Positions 9,158 through 19,707 of a DNA stretch of 64,000 nucleotides are shown here, in pieces (the stretch's first letter is position 1; every line of letters begins with the position of its first letter). Below the pieces are notes generated by a model. That model was not told the origin of the DNA, made no database searches, and saw nothing but the letters and a program-made list of their open reading frames with translations. The stretch comes from Roseburia sp. (GTDB lineage: Bacteria > Bacteroidota > Bacteroidia > Bacteroidales > Bacteroidaceae), in contig JAMPEL010000011.1 of assembly GCA_023665185.1 (NCBI GenBank), forward strand, positions 1 through 64,000, read 5' to 3'. Made by a program: the position numbers and the translations under genes.

Positions 9158-10057
9158 TTATTCTTCAACCTCGCCGAAGTAATTCGTAGAAGCCAGTTGC
9201 TTTAAGTACTGTCCGTACTGGTTCTTTGCCATCGGCTCAGCCACTTCAAGAAGTTTCTCCTTTGTAATCCAGCCTTGATGATAAGCAATACCTTCAAGAC
9301 ACGCGATTTTCAGTCCGGTACGTTTTTCCAATACTTCTATGTAGGTCGAGGCCTCAGAGAGAGAGTCGTGTGTACCGGTATCCAGCCAGGCAAAACCGCG
9401 TCCGAGATTCTGCACTTTCAAGTTCTTTGCCTCCAGGAATGTCTGATTGACAGTGGTTATCTCAAGTTCCCCACGCGGAGAAGGCTTGATGTTCTTCGCC
9501 ACTTCCACCACCTTGTTCGGATAGAAATACAATCCGACAACCGCATAATTGCTCTTTGGTTTTGCAGGCTTCTCCTCAATACTCAAACAGTTTCCCTCTT
9601 TGTCAAACTCAGCCACACCATAACGTTCCGGATCATTGACCCAGTAGCCGAAAACAGTAGCCTTGTCTTCCTCCTCTGCAAGCCGTACTGCCTCGTGCAA
9701 CATTCCGGTAAAGCCGCGTCCGTGGAATATATTGTCTCCGAGCACAAGGCACACACTGTCGTTGCCGATAAACGTCTCGCCTATGAGGAATGCCTGAGCC
9801 AGACCGTCAGGTGACGGTTGCTCCGCATATTCAAAGTGTACTCCATAATCGCTTCCATCCCCCAGCAAGCGTTTGAATCCCGGCAAATCGTAAGGTGTGG
9901 AGATAATCAGAATATCCTTGATTCCCGCCAACATAAGCACAGAAATCGGATAATATACCATCGGTTTATCAAAAATAGGTATCAACTGTTTGCTGACCCC
10001 CTTAGTGATAGGATAAAGACGTGTACCGCTACCACCAGCAAGAACAATTCCTTTCAT
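9158..10057 (-). CDS. rmlA: Glucose-1-phosphate thymidylyltransferase
   Basis: 299 residues, close to the usual length. It makes dTDP-glucose from dTTP and glucose-1-phosphate, the first step of dTDP-rhamnose and related deoxysugar synthesis. The nucleotidyltransferase signature is at the start ([16 protein letters not shown], then [15 protein letters not shown]), with [12 protein letters not shown], the RYGVAEFD segment, [19 protein letters not shown] and the C-terminal [13 protein letters not shown]. The rest of the dTDP-rhamnose set (rmlB, C, D) is absent nearby, so it is an orphan copy. A possible -7 box TATATTTG (10115-10108, minus) lies upstream without a clear -33 box. Confidence 0.95.
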   Translation of the reverse strand: MKGIVLAGGSGTRLYPITKGVSKQLIPIFDKPMVYYPISVLMLAGIKDILIISTPYDLPGFKRLLGDGSDYGVHFEYAEQPSPDGLAQAFLIGETFIGNDSVCLVLGDNIFHGRGFTGMLHEAVRLAEEEDKATVFGYWVNDPERYGVAEFDKEGNCLSIEEKPAKPKSNYAVVGLYFYPNKVVEVAKNIKPSPRGELEITTVNQTFLEAKNLKVQNLGRGFAWLDTGTHDSLSEASTYIEVLEKRTGLKIACLEGIAYHQGWITKEKLLEVAEPMAKNQYGQYLKQLASTNYFGEVEE

Positions 10058-10176
10058 TTATCTTCTTAATTTTGAGTATAATGCGTTTCACTATTTAATA
10101 GCACCCGCAAATATAGTTTTTTTTTAAGTATTCGTCTGAATAAACAGCAAAAATTTGAACAAGGGCATAGAAAAAA

Positions 10177-10206
10177 ACAGCACCCGGTCTCACGACCCGA
10201 TGCTGT
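10177..10206 (-). terminator. Terminator of the nitrogen operon (after amtB)
   Basis: 13-bp stem ACAGCATCGGGTC/GACCGGGTGCTGT with one wobble and one mismatch, a 4-nt loop, then a T-rich tract (TTTTTTT) on the minus strand. Confidence 0.7.
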
Positions 10207-10247
10207 CCGTCTGCTATTTATATACGTAGCTAATAAAAGAGTCTTTT

Positions 10248-11618
10248 TCAGGCATTGTATGCCGTCTCACCATGCTCATAGATGTCAAGTCCCTCTTCCT
10301 CAATGCGTGGCTCCACTCGAAGTCCATGCACAAGGTCTATTCCTTTGAATATGACAAATCCGCAGGCTACAGCCCATGCGCCAACCACCAACGCACCGAA
10401 GAGCTGGGCACCTAAGAATCCGAATCCATAGCCATAAAACAATCCGCCTTCTGTGGCAAACAATCCTGTACACAATGTTCCTACAAAACCACAGACACCA
10501 TGCACCGATGAGGCTCCTACCGGGTCGTCAATATGGAGGACATGGTCGATAAATTCCACTGACAGCGGCATTATCAAGCCACATATCAGACCGATACATG
10601 CCGCACCGCCAACTGACACAATGTCACATCCATCGGTGATGCCGACAAGTCCGGCAAGAATGCCGTTGAGAGTGAGTGACAAAGACGGCTTGCCATAGCG
10701 CACCCAAGAAAAGAACAATGTGGCAAGTCCGCCGGTACATGCCGCCATATTGGTCGTGACAAACGTATGCGATATGGCTATACGGTTTTCCTCACCGAAA
10801 GCGGCAAGCTGAGAACCCGGGTTGAACCCGAACCAACCGAACCACAGAATAAACACACCAAGAGAAGCCAACGTAAGACTGTGTCCCGGAATGGCACGGC
10901 TTTTTCCGTCCTTGCCATATTTGCCACGGCGCGGACCAAGAATCATGGCACCGATAAGCGCAAGCCATCCTCCGCAAGAATGGACAACTGTAGAACCGGC
11001 AAAGTCATGCAATGTATATCCGAATGTCCGCATCATAAAACTGTCTTCCTCACCATTCATCAGCCATCCGCCACCCCAAGTCCAATGGCCTTCTATAGGA
11101 TATACAACCAACGAAATCAGCAACGAATACAATATATACATGGAGAACTTTGTACGCTCCGCCATCGCTCCCGACACAATAGTGGCTGCCGTCGCACAGA
11201 AAACGGTCTGGAATATCAAAAAGCCCTCTATTGGAAGTCCACCGGGTGCCTCGAAGAAGTCGAGACTACCCCACTCTGGCAATCCAGCAAATCCGGCACC
11301 TCCCGCTCCCCACATCAAACCAAAGCCTACAAGCCAGAAGCACACAGTGCCAAGTGTGAAATCCACGAAGTTCTTGAAAAGAATATTCGCCGTGTTTTTT
11401 GTGCGAGAGAAACCTGCCTCACAAAAAGCAAATCCAGGCTGCATAAAAAACACCAACATTGCAGCCAGCAACATCCATACTGTATTGATGGAAATCTCAC
11501 TGTCCCTCATCACCTTGACTATATCTGAAGAAGCCACTGTCTCAGCCGCAAAAGAAAAGAGCGGCACCATTACCGCTGCTGCGGCAAATAAAGTTCTATA
11601 TAAAACTGTCTTTTTCAT
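10248..11618 (-). CDS. amtB: Ammonium transporter, Amt family
   Basis: 456 residues, inner-membrane ammonium channel expected to form trimers. An N-terminal signal-like segment (MKKTVLYRTLFAAAAVMVPLFS) precedes about eleven membrane segments. The Amt signatures are visible: GFAFCEAGFSRTKNTANILFK early, the first pore histidine in AGSTVVHSCGGW and the second in SSVHGVCGFVGT. The cytosolic tail ends EEEGLDIYEHGETAYNA, the region that contacts GlnK in the family. It is the third gene of the operon, 33 bp after glnK; this pairing is the usual one, with GlnK blocking the channel when nitrogen is plentiful. Confidence 0.96.
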   Translation of the reverse strand: MKKTVLYRTLFAAAAVMVPLFSFAAETVASSDIVKVMRDSEISINTVWMLLAAMLVFFMQPGFAFCEAGFSRTKNTANILFKNFVDFTLGTVCFWLVGFGLMWGAGGAGFAGLPEWGSLDFFEAPGGLPIEGFLIFQTVFCATAATIVSGAMAERTKFSMYILYSLLISLVVYPIEGHWTWGGGWLMNGEEDSFMMRTFGYTLHDFAGSTVVHSCGGWLALIGAMILGPRRGKYGKDGKSRAIPGHSLTLASLGVFILWFGWFGFNPGSQLAAFGEENRIAISHTFVTTNMAACTGGLATLFFSWVRYGKPSLSLTLNGILAGLVGITDGCDIVSVGGAACIGLICGLIMPLSVEFIDHVLHIDDPVGASSVHGVCGFVGTLCTGLFATEGGLFYGYGFGFLGAQLFGALVVGAWAVACGFVIFKGIDLVHGLRVEPRIEEEGLDIYEHGETAYNA

Positions 11619-11651
11619 AAAATGCTCTATGTTTGTGTTGTACTGTCACAT

Positions 11652-12008
11652 TCATCTCTCTCGTTCTGCATTATACAAGGCTATATCGCCACGCTCACCG
11701 GTACGTATACGGATGGAGTCTTCCACTGGTATGACAAAGATACGTCCATCGCCAATCTCGCCTGTCTGTGCCGCCCGCACCACCGCCTCAATGGTTTTTT
11801 CCACATTTATATCACGCACGACAATACTTATCAGCACACGCTCTATGAAACTCGTGTCATATTTCACACCACGGTATATCCTCTCCTGTCTCATTTTACC
11901 GACACCTCGTACATCGTAATACGAGAACCATTCAATGTCGGCTTCGAGCAACGCTTCTTTCACATCCTCGAACTTTGTTTTCCGAATGATTGCCTCAATT
12001 TTTTTCAT
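11652..12008 (-). CDS. glnK: P-II nitrogen regulatory protein GlnK
   Basis: 118 residues. P-II trimers sense 2-oxoglutarate and ATP/ADP and control the adjacent Amt channel. The start MKKIEAIIRKTKFEDVKEAL is typical, as is the C-terminal signature GEIGDGRIFVIPVEDSIRIRTGE. The T-loop (about residues 36-55: GVGKMRQERIYRGVKYDT) keeps a tyrosine in the YRGxKY position but differs from the enterobacterial loop, so uridylylation is uncertain. It sits 46 bp after the TorF-like gene and 33 bp before amtB. Confidence 0.95.
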   Translation of the reverse strand: MKKIEAIIRKTKFEDVKEALLEADIEWFSYYDVRGVGKMRQERIYRGVKYDTSFIERVLISIVVRDINVEKTIEAVVRAAQTGEIGDGRIFVIPVEDSIRIRTGERGDIALYNAERER

Positions 12009-12054
12009 AACAAATTACTATTTTGATTCATACTTCATCTTTATATCGTTCCTG

Positions 12055-12780
12055 TCAGAAAGACACTCCTGCCGTAAGATACATTTTCCCACTGTTCGGA
12101 TTTGCTGTCACCGAGGCAAACAGCGGAAGAGAGAAACGCTCCGTCATCTTCACCTTCTTTTTCACCTTTAGAGAAATATTTGTCACAGCAAAACCATCTA
12201 CGGGATTCTCTTCATCCTTCATATATGTGGAAGAAGACTCAAAAGGCACCATACCTAAAGAGGCATCCCATTCAAGTCCGCCCAAACTGAACGGAGCTGC
12301 AATTTCAAAATATGAGGAGTACGCATGTTTGCCGTTCTTTTTGTAATCGTTTCCCGCAAAGTTGGTAAACCAATTCAGCGAGCATACTCCAAAATCATAG
12401 CCCACATTAAATTCAAAGACATGGGCAGTCTTGTGCGAGTCGTACAAGAAATATCTGTCCTTCCGCTCCATCCCCGAGAACCAATAATCAGTAATCCCTA
12501 CATTGAACTTTCCCACAGAATAAGACAATGTAAAGTCAAGTTCTTTTGTATCATCTGAGTTGACCACACCATACGATCCCCACGCGCCCAAAGAAAGACC
12601 TTTATATTCTAATGACGCGGATGGCTGTACAGCCCCGCTTCCAAGACTCTGTCCGCGCCATATATAGCTGCTGACCGCATCTGCTCCCACAGAAACACCG
12701 ACTTTACTTTGCCCATACATTACCACCGGAGCAGCAACAGTAATCAGAAAAATCGTACACTTAAACAATCTGTTTGACAT
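12055..12780 (-). CDS. TorF-like outer-membrane beta-barrel protein, nitrogen operon
   Basis: 241 residues with a signal peptide (MSNRLFKCTIFLITVAAPVVMYG, then QSKVG). The rest is alternating hydrophobic/polar beta strands with many Tyr, Trp and Gly, including GVSVGADAVSSYIWRGQSLG near the start (the YxxRG pattern of the TorF/Gcw_chp putative porin family), and it ends in an aromatic residue (TAGVSF), as outer-membrane barrels do. Being the first gene of the glnK-amtB operon, it probably helps small nitrogen compounds cross the outer membrane; that role is inferred from context only. Confidence 0.8.
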   Translation of the reverse strand: MSNRLFKCTIFLITVAAPVVMYGQSKVGVSVGADAVSSYIWRGQSLGSGAVQPSASLEYKGLSLGAWGSYGVVNSDDTKELDFTLSYSVGKFNVGITDYWFSGMERKDRYFLYDSHKTAHVFEFNVGYDFGVCSLNWFTNFAGNDYKKNGKHAYSSYFEIAAPFSLGGLEWDASLGMVPFESSSTYMKDEENPVDGFAVTNISLKVKKKVKMTERFSLPLFASVTANPNSGKMYLTAGVSF

Positions 12781-12846
12781 ACCTTAATAAATTAAACTAA
12801 TTAATACAATATTTACCTATATACTATCTTTTTGTAAAAGACACCG

Positions 12847-12879
12847 CAAAGTTAAATATCTTTTTAATATTAAAACAAT
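12847..12879 (-). promoter_or_regulatory. Promoter of torF-like/glnK/amtB operon
   Basis: On the minus strand, TAACTTTG (12854-12847) is an ideal -7 box. A weak -33 (ATTG, 12879-12876) lies 21 bp upstream. The leader is about 60 nt and very AT-rich. The AT-rich stretch 12880-13040 shows nothing else. Confidence 0.55.
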
Positions 12880-13044
12880 AAAAACAATATCTTTTTGTAT
12901 TATATTTTCACAACACTGCAATCTATAAGCAGAATCTACGAAAATAATTACATATTAAAACAAAATACTCAAATATAATTACATTTTATCATAGTATAAT
13001 ATTTTTCACCCCACAAAAAGACACCATTCCACCTAAATATAAAA

Positions 13045-13097
13045 ACAAATGGTGCGACAAGAAGCATTTTTATCAGACTTCTTGTCGCACCATTTGT
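13045..13097 (-). terminator. 20-bp perfect-stem terminator of htpG
   Basis: Perfect 20-bp stem (13045-13064 with 13078-13097) and 13-nt loop, about 90 bp after the htpG stop. On the minus strand it is followed by TTTTTATATTT. Confidence 0.8.
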
Positions 13098-13185
13098 CTA
13101 TTCTTCGTACCGTTTCCTTATATATACCTCTTATTAAGTCCGTATGTACATATCTGGAAACATCCGCCAACACAATTCCAATTCA

Positions 13186-15240
13186 TCAGATAAGCAGCTC
13201 AATAGAACGCTTTACGAACTTGTTGAGAGCCTCGCCACGCAGCATACCATTCTGAAGCAAAGCAAGGTCAATCAACTGGTGAACCACATTGTTTCCCTTT
13301 GCGTAATCAGCAAGGATAGTCTTTTTCTTGGATTTCTGCTCCTCAATGTCTTTCTCACATTTTGAAAGCTCATCCTTACTTTCCTGACTGATTTCATCAT
13401 ACTTCTTGTCCTTATTGCTTTGGTTAATAGCATCGCGGCGCGCTGTCAATCCCTTAATTTCAGCATCTACCGGTTTCAGAAGCTCAGCAGTGGCTGTCTC
13501 ACTCTGTGACAGAACATCCTTGATAAGCTTGTGCTCCGTATTAAGAACAATGTTATACACGTCAGGCATCTCACCATAGAATGACATTCCCGGCTGAATC
13601 TTCGACATGTCCTTCATACGGCGCATATACTCGCTCTGAGTAATAATGACTGGCGCAGCAGTCTCGCCCATCGCCTGCACTTCCACATTGAACTCCATCT
13701 TTGCAATCTTCGGCATCTGTGTGCTGAACACTCCTGACAAAATTTCCTTTTTGTCTTCAGGAAGTTCCTCCTTGCTCACATCATCCTTCACAATAAGGCG
13801 ATCTATCACATCGGCATCGACACGAGTGAAGCGGCTCTTTTCAAACTTCTGCTCAAACATGCCCACAATAGCCGTATCAAGCTGTCCGTCCATCAGCAAC
13901 ACGTTGTATCCCTTTGCCTGAGCTGCCTCGATATAGCTATACTGGTCCTCGCGGCTGTTCGCATACAGATAAATAAGATTACCGTCCTTATCTGTCTGTG
14001 TATCCTTGATAAGAGTCTTATACTCCTCATACGTATAGAACTTGCCCTCAGTGTCCTTCAGAAGAGCGAATTTATTGGCTTTGTCATAAAAATCCTGCTC
14101 CGACAGCATTCCATAATGTATGAATATCTTGATGTCATCCCACTTTGCCTCGAAGTCCTTGCGGTCGTTCTTGAATATCGAAGCAAGACGGTCGCTCACC
14201 TTCTTTGATATATAAGTGGAAATTTTTTTCACATTGCTGTCGCTCTGCAAGTAGCTTCGGCTGACATTCAGCGGAATGTCCGGAGAATCAATCACACCGT
14301 GAAGCAATGTGAGGAAGTCAGGCACGATACCCTCCACACTGTCTGTGACAAACACTTGGTTGCAATAGAGTTGAATCTTGTTCTTCTGAAGGTCGAAGTT
14401 CGACTTCACCTTAGGGAAATATAATATACCTGTCAGATTGAACGGATAGTCCACATTGAGATGAATCCAGAACAAAGGCTCATCACTCATCGGATACAGA
14501 TCTCTATAGAAACTCTTATAATCCTCATCTTTCAGTTCCGACGGTTTCTTTGTCCACAGCGGTTCTGTCTCGTTTATTATGTTGTCCTCTTCTGTCTCCA
14601 CCTGCTTGCCGTCTTTCCAGTCCTTTTTCTTACCGAAAGCCACCTTCACTGGAAGGAAATGACAGTACTTGCGCAACAGTTCCTCAATCTTGCCTTCCTC
14701 AAGAAACTCCTTGCAGTCATCGTCAAGATACATCACAATGTCAGTTCCTCTGTCGCTCTTGTCACATTCCTCGATAGAATACTCAGGACTTCCATCGCAG
14801 CTCCACTTCACAGCCTTAGAACCGGATTTCCAACTCTTGGTAACAATATCCACCTTCTTGCTCACCATGAACGAAGAATAGAATCCGAGTCCGAAATGAC
14901 CAATAATGGCATTTGCGTCTTCCTTATATTTATCAAGGAAATCATTGGCACCGGAAAAAGCTATCTGATTGATATATTTGTCTATCTCCTCCTCAGTCAT
15001 ACCGATACCACGGTCGCTCACTGTCAGTGTACCTGCTTCCTTATTTACTGATACATGTACGGTAAGCTCGCCAGCCTCGCCCTGAAACTCGCCTTTCGAC
15101 ACCAGTGTGCGCAACTTCTGAGTGGCATCCACTGCATTCGACACTATCTCACGGAGAAATATCTCATGGTCGGAATAGAGAAACTTTTTGATGACGGGGA
15201 ATATGTTCTCTGTAGTAACCCCGATATTACCTTTCTGCAT
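13186..15240 (-). CDS. htpG: Hsp90-family chaperone HtpG
   Basis: 684 residues, a typical length for Bacteroidota HtpG. The N-terminal GHKL ATPase domain shows FLREIVSNAVDATQKLRTL, DRGIGMTEEEIDKYINQIAF and GHFGLGFYSSFMVS. The middle domain carries IHLNVDYPFNLTGILYFPK and GVIDSPDIPLNVSRSYLQSD. The C-terminal dimer domain follows, and the eukaryotic MEEVD tail is absent, as expected. It is a cytosolic protein-folding chaperone. It lies 125 bp after clpC in the same direction, but a terminator between them suggests a separate unit. Confidence 0.97.
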   Translation of the reverse strand: MQKGNIGVTTENIFPVIKKFLYSDHEIFLREIVSNAVDATQKLRTLVSKGEFQGEAGELTVHVSVNKEAGTLTVSDRGIGMTEEEIDKYINQIAFSGANDFLDKYKEDANAIIGHFGLGFYSSFMVSKKVDIVTKSWKSGSKAVKWSCDGSPEYSIEECDKSDRGTDIVMYLDDDCKEFLEEGKIEELLRKYCHFLPVKVAFGKKKDWKDGKQVETEEDNIINETEPLWTKKPSELKDEDYKSFYRDLYPMSDEPLFWIHLNVDYPFNLTGILYFPKVKSNFDLQKNKIQLYCNQVFVTDSVEGIVPDFLTLLHGVIDSPDIPLNVSRSYLQSDSNVKKISTYISKKVSDRLASIFKNDRKDFEAKWDDIKIFIHYGMLSEQDFYDKANKFALLKDTEGKFYTYEEYKTLIKDTQTDKDGNLIYLYANSREDQYSYIEAAQAKGYNVLLMDGQLDTAIVGMFEQKFEKSRFTRVDADVIDRLIVKDDVSKEELPEDKKEILSGVFSTQMPKIAKMEFNVEVQAMGETAAPVIITQSEYMRRMKDMSKIQPGMSFYGEMPDVYNIVLNTEHKLIKDVLSQSETATAELLKPVDAEIKGLTARRDAINQSNKDKKYDEISQESKDELSKCEKDIEEQKSKKKTILADYAKGNNVVHQLIDLALLQNGMLRGEALNKFVKRSIELLI

Positions 15241-15311
15241 ATTGTTTTATTTTTAATCCTTAATTTTATTTTCTGCAAGCACACTTGCTCCGTTCTCATA
15301 CAAAACAAAAA

Positions 15312-15340
15312 AAATGCCAGTCTGTGACAGACTGACATTT
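15312..15340 (-). terminator. Terminator of clpC
   Basis: Stem AAATGTCAGTCTG/CAGACTGGCATTT (one mismatch or wobble) with a 3-nt loop, followed on the minus strand by a run of T. Confidence 0.75.
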
Positions 15341-15364
15341 TGACAGTAATATTATCCTACCGTA

Positions 15365-17902
15365 CTATTCCGCCGCCTCGGCAGCCGTATGCCTCACCAC
15401 CTGAAGTTCTATTTTCTGCTCTTCACTGTTCAAACTGGCAACAATCGTGTCACCCTCTGCCACACCTTCCTCTACAATGAGTTCCGATATGCCATCTTCA
15501 AGATGGGTCTGGACAGAACGTCGCAGCGGACGCGCGCCAAACTGTTTGTCATAGCCTTTCTCCGCAATGAACCTGCGTGCGCCGTCCTCAATCTTAAGCT
15601 TGTAGCCGAGTCCCGCCACCCGGTTGTATATCTCACGAAGCTCAATGTCCACAATAGAAAGTATGGCTTCGAGTTCAAGCTGGTCGAAAGTGATAATCTC
15701 ATCAATACGGTTCAAGAACTCAGGAGAGAACTGCTTGTTCAAGGCTTTCTGAATCACCGCACGGGAAACCTGCTTCTCGTCCATACCTGCCATTGCGCTG
15801 AATCCTACTCCGCGCCCGAACTCTTTCAGTTGCCTTGTACCTACATTGGATGTCATGATAATGACCGTATTGCGGAAATCGACTGTGCGTCCGTTACTGT
15901 CGGTCAGCCTGCCATCGTCCATCACCTGAAGCAGTATGTTGAACACGTCTGTATGAGCCTTCTCAATCTCGTCAAGCAGCACTATGGAATAAGGTTTGCG
16001 CCTTACTTTCTCGGTCAGCATTCCGCCCTCCTCATATCCGACATATCCCGGAGGCGCGCCTACAAGACGGCTCACTGTGAACTTCTCCATATATTCACTC
16101 ATATCGACACGGATAAGCGCGTCTGCCGTTCCGAACATATATTCGGCAAGTTTCTTGGCAAGATAAGTTTTACCCACCCCTGTAGGTCCGAGGAACATGA
16201 ATGTGCCGATAGGACGGTTAGGATCTTTCAGTCCGACACGGCTACGCTGTATAGCACTGACCAACTTGTCAATAGCGCGGTCTTGAGCTATCACCTTATT
16301 CTTAAGTTCCTGCCTCATTCCCTTCATACGCACACCTTCAGCCTGCGCCATACGCTGTACGGGAATGCCGGTCATGAGCGACACAGTCTCTGCCACTTTA
16401 TCCGCATCCACAGTCTCACGGCTTTCAACAAGCGATGCCTCCCACTTCACTTTCATCTCCTCTAACTCCTCGACAAGATGTTTCGCACGATCGCGGTAGT
16501 TGGCTGCCAACTCATAATTCCGGTTTTTCACAGCCTTTTCCTTATTGAGCGTAGTCTCAGCAATAAGTTTTTCCTTATCTTCTATTTCCTTTGGCACAGA
16601 AATGTTGCTGATATGAACCCGCGAACCAGACTCATCCAGCACGTCTATCGCCTTATCAGGAAAACTGCGGTCGGTGATATAGCGTTCCGCAAGCTTCACG
16701 CAAGCCCGCAATGCATCGTCCGTATAAGACACATTGTGATGTTCCTCATACCTTTCCTTTATATTATTAAGGATAGTAAGAGTCTCGTCTGCCGAAGTCT
16801 GCTCCACCACCACTTTCTGGAAACGGCGTTCAAGCGCGCCGTCCTTCTCTATTGACTTACGATACTCATCAAGCGTGGTCGCACCGATACACTGCAACTC
16901 GCCCCGCGAAAGCGCAGGCTTCATCATATTCGCCGCATCCATAGCCCCCGCCTGATTACCGGCACCGACAATGGTGTGTATTTCGTCAATGAACACAATA
17001 ATATGCGGATTTGCTTTCAGCTCATTGATAATCGTGCGCATACGCTCCTCAAACTGTCCACGGTATTTTGTACCCGCCACCACACTCGTCATGTCGAGTG
17101 CCACAATACGTTTGCCGAACAGCACACGCGAAACCTTCCTCTCGCTTATCCGAAGGGCAAGTCCCTCAACAATGGCACTCTTGCCCACACCCGGCTCACC
17201 GATGAGCACAGGATTGTTCTTTTTCCTGCGGCTCAATATCTGCGCCAACCTCTCTATTTCCTTCTCCCGGCCCACTACCGGGTCGAGCTTTCCTTCGGCT
17301 GCCGCCCGGGTCATATCAATACCGAAATTATCAATAGCAGGAGTGTCGCTGCCAGTCATTTTCCTGTCTGCCGTCTTGGCACGGCTGTCCGACAGTCCGC
17401 CACGGCTTGCAGGAGGAGCATCCTCGTCTTCCTCATCCTCCTGATAATCAAAATTTCCTTCCGGAGAAGCGGAATGCTTGGCAAATGTGCTGAAAAGCTC
17501 ATCATAAAGCACATTGTTGTCCTCAAGCATCTTAGCCACTATATTGTCTTTCTGTTTCATAATTGCAAGTAAAAGATGCTCCGCCTCACTCTCGCCACAC
17601 TTCATGAGGCGGGCTTCGAGGATGCACAGACGCAAAATATTTGCCGACTTGTCATCAAGAGAGATGTCTGCCGCGCTGTAACCCGACGATTCGTTGCGCA
17701 CACGTCCCTCTATCTGTCTTTTCATATCAAGGAGATCGACACGGAACTTATGTTCAAGCACATCTATGGCATAGGTCTCCCCATCACGGATAATTCCAAG
17801 CATAAGATGCTCCGGACCGACATGGTCGTTGTTGAGACGCACCGCCTCCTCCTTGCTGTATGTGAGTATCTGTAATATTTTTTTTGAATACGGATTGTTC
17901 AT
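15365..17902 (-). CDS. clpC: ATP-dependent Clp protease ATP-binding subunit ClpC
   Basis: 845 residues, full length. This AAA+ unfoldase feeds proteins to ClpP or disaggregates them. Order: double Clp-N repeat (residues 1 to about 145, starting [20 protein letters not shown]), acidic linker rich in D/E (about 150-170), first AAA module with Walker [16 protein letters not shown] and Walker [14 protein letters not shown], a UVR-type coiled middle region ([17 protein letters not shown]), second AAA module with [20 protein letters not shown] and [10 protein letters not shown], then the C-terminal D2-small domain with [13 protein letters not shown]. The short middle region with UVR marks it as ClpC rather than ClpB. 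Confidence 0.96.
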   Translation of the reverse strand: MNNPYSKKILQILTYSKEEAVRLNNDHVGPEHLMLGIIRDGETYAIDVLEHKFRVDLLDMKRQIEGRVRNESSGYSAADISLDDKSANILRLCILEARLMKCGESEAEHLLLAIMKQKDNIVAKMLEDNNVLYDELFSTFAKHSASPEGNFDYQEDEEDEDAPPASRGGLSDSRAKTADRKMTGSDTPAIDNFGIDMTRAAAEGKLDPVVGREKEIERLAQILSRRKKNNPVLIGEPGVGKSAIVEGLALRISERKVSRVLFGKRIVALDMTSVVAGTKYRGQFEERMRTIINELKANPHIIVFIDEIHTIVGAGNQAGAMDAANMMKPALSRGELQCIGATTLDEYRKSIEKDGALERRFQKVVVEQTSADETLTILNNIKERYEEHHNVSYTDDALRACVKLAERYITDRSFPDKAIDVLDESGSRVHISNISVPKEIEDKEKLIAETTLNKEKAVKNRNYELAANYRDRAKHLVEELEEMKVKWEASLVESRETVDADKVAETVSLMTGIPVQRMAQAEGVRMKGMRQELKNKVIAQDRAIDKLVSAIQRSRVGLKDPNRPIGTFMFLGPTGVGKTYLAKKLAEYMFGTADALIRVDMSEYMEKFTVSRLVGAPPGYVGYEEGGMLTEKVRRKPYSIVLLDEIEKAHTDVFNILLQVMDDGRLTDSNGRTVDFRNTVIIMTSNVGTRQLKEFGRGVGFSAMAGMDEKQVSRAVIQKALNKQFSPEFLNRIDEIITFDQLELEAILSIVDIELREIYNRVAGLGYKLKIEDGARRFIAEKGYDKQFGARPLRRSVQTHLEDGISELIVEEGVAEGDTIVASLNSEEQKIELQVVRHTAAEAAE

Positions 17903-18263
17903 CTATTTTTCTGATTTACTACATTGTTTATCCTATCATCACTGCATTGTTGCCTTGACCGGCATGAGCACATCCACTTGAATGGCACACACAATGTTTT
18001 GCAAAGCACAATTATTATAAGCAAAACAAATGCCAACAAGTTTTGTTGCCATCAAAACCATGCCAAGTATGCCATAATTACATATTCCGAAGCAAATCCG
18101 CAGTTCTCCGCATGGAAAAAACATAATATTCCGGAATATCTGAAAAAACGGACAAAATGGCAGAAAACAGCAGGGCACAGCCTGCCGCAACAGAGAGTGA
18201 CAGCGACATTTTCACCCTGCCTGAGATATTAAAATCCAAATGTTCCAGAATCGCGCCCTGAGA

Positions 18264-18393
18264 GATTGAGAAAACTGCACTGCGGTTTTGAGAATCTTAT
18301 GTACCAAAAATCAGTCTTCTCCCGGCTTGTTCTTCAAATCCACCGCACTAAAATCTCAAATCAGCAGCACTGATTTTGAGAATCTTACATGCC
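18264..18393. repeat. Palindromic intergenic repeat, CAGTG family, locus 2
   Basis: Two units in the 650-bp gap between clpC and the AraC gene. One (about 18264-18310) has AAACTGCACTGCGGTTT then GAGAATCTTATGTACC. The other (about 18345-18393) has GCACTAAAATCTCAAATCAG, the core CAGCACTG and again GAGAATCTTACATGCC. The shared tail GAGAATCTTA shows they are one family. The rest of 17903-18500 shows no supported gene. Confidence 0.6.
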
Positions 18394-18520
18394 AATACCA
18401 CTTTTATGATACAGACTGAAAAAGATGTTTGAGAGCAACGCATTTACACAAAATACGGGTTGTGTAACCCCAATTACAGTTTCTGAGACAGAGAACGCAT
18501 CACAACTTGCAGAAAAAGAA

Positions 18521-18528
18521 TATCTTTG
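18521..18528 (+). promoter_or_regulatory. Probable -7 box of the AraC-type gene
   Basis: TATCTTTG matches TAnnTTTG. It lies inside the longest possible reading frame, which argues that translation begins at the later ATG (18552). No good -33 box is seen. Confidence 0.5.
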
Positions 18529-18551
18529 CACTAACAAAAACAACAAACTAT

Positions 18552-19457
18552 ATGGAAAGTAAAATAAGGAATATAGAAACTATTGCCGAATACAATAGTC
18601 TGCTTGGTATGGAAACACTGCATCCACTGGTCAGCGTCATCAATTTGGCTAACGCACAAAAAATACGTCACCAGCGTCACACTTTCGGATTCTACACCAT
18701 CTTTCTGAAAGAGGCGAAATGCGGCGACATCATCTACGGACGCAAATATTATGATTATCAGGAAGGCACCGTTGTATGTCTTGCTCCCGGACAGGTTATC
18801 GGCATAGAGGACAACGGAGAAACAATACAACCTCGCGGATGGGCACTGTGCTTCCATCCTGACATCATCAGAGGCACATCGCTTGGAAGTCACATCAAGG
18901 AATATTCCTTCTTCTCGTATGAAGTGAATGAGGCATTGCATTTGTCGCAAAAAGAGCGAGAGATTTTCACCGACTGTCTACAGAAGATACACCACGAGTT
19001 GGAACACAACATCGACCGTCTCAGCCGAAAGCTTATCGCCACCAACATAGAACTGCTTCTGGACTACTGCCTGCGTTTCTATGAGAGGCAGTTCATCACG
19101 CGTGAGACAGTAAACAGAGACATATTGGTAAGATTTGAATCGCTGCTCGATACATATTTTGATGAGGGAAAAGCCAAGACCGAAGGATTGCCATCGGTCA
19201 AGTGGTGCGCCGGAGAGCTGTGTCTTTCATCAAACTATTTCGGCGACCTGATAAAAAAAGAGACAGGAAAAACAGCGCATGAGCACATCCAACTCAAACT
19301 GATTAATATCGCAAAGGAACGCATACACAACTCATCGTATTCGATCTCGCAGATTTCATACGAATTGGGATTCCAATACCCGCAGCATTTCACGCGACTG
19401 TTTAAAAAGATGGTGGGCATGACACCCAACAAGTACAGGACAATATCAGCCGTCTGA
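18552..19457 (+). CDS. AraC-family transcriptional regulator
   Basis: 301 residues from the chosen ATG. An earlier in-frame ATG at 18507 would place the -7 box inside the gene, so the later start is preferred. The N-terminal cupin-like sensor region (about 1-150) includes KIRHQRHTFGFYTIFLK and GTVVCLAPGQVIGIED. The C-terminal double helix-turn-helix shows ELCLSSNYFGDLIKKETGKT and ISQISYELGFQYPQHFTRLF, then KKMVGMTPNKYR, the AraC signature. The target is unknown; neighbours (clpC, asnA) are not obvious candidates. Confidence 0.93.
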   Translation: MESKIRNIETIAEYNSLLGMETLHPLVSVINLANAQKIRHQRHTFGFYTIFLKEAKCGDIIYGRKYYDYQEGTVVCLAPGQVIGIEDNGETIQPRGWALCFHPDIIRGTSLGSHIKEYSFFSYEVNEALHLSQKEREIFTDCLQKIHHELEHNIDRLSRKLIATNIELLLDYCLRFYERQFITRETVNRDILVRFESLLDTYFDEGKAKTEGLPSVKWCAGELCLSSNYFGDLIKKETGKTAHEHIQLKLINIAKERIHNSSYSISQISYELGFQYPQHFTRLFKKMVGMTPNKYRTISAV

Positions 19458-19644
19458 CATAGACCATGCTGAATATCCGAGCATCCCACACCTATTATAT
19501 ATACGCAAGTGACGGATTATCCCCTACCCCAATATCCGTAACTTGCGTATATGTCTTTTTTGCAAATCAAGAGGAATAGAGAACGACATTTGCCACATAA
19601 AAGCCAAAAACAATTTACTTTTTGCATTTATTTTACAACCTTTA

Positions 19645-19675
19645 TTTGATATATTGATTATTTACACTACCTTTG
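19645..19675 (+). promoter_or_regulatory. Promoter of asnA
   Basis: TTTG (19645-19648), 19 bp, TACCTTTG (19668-19675): a near-perfect Bacteroides housekeeping promoter, about 33 bp before the asnA start codon. Confidence 0.75.
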
Positions 19676-19707
19676 TGAAAACAAAATAACAAAAAGAGCA
19701 AGTCTAT

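Noticed and set aside
9158-10057. A dTDP-rhamnose or capsule cluster around rmlA
   Set aside because: Neighbours are a nitrogen operon and intergenic repeats; no rmlB/C/D, glycosyltransferase or flippase is seen.
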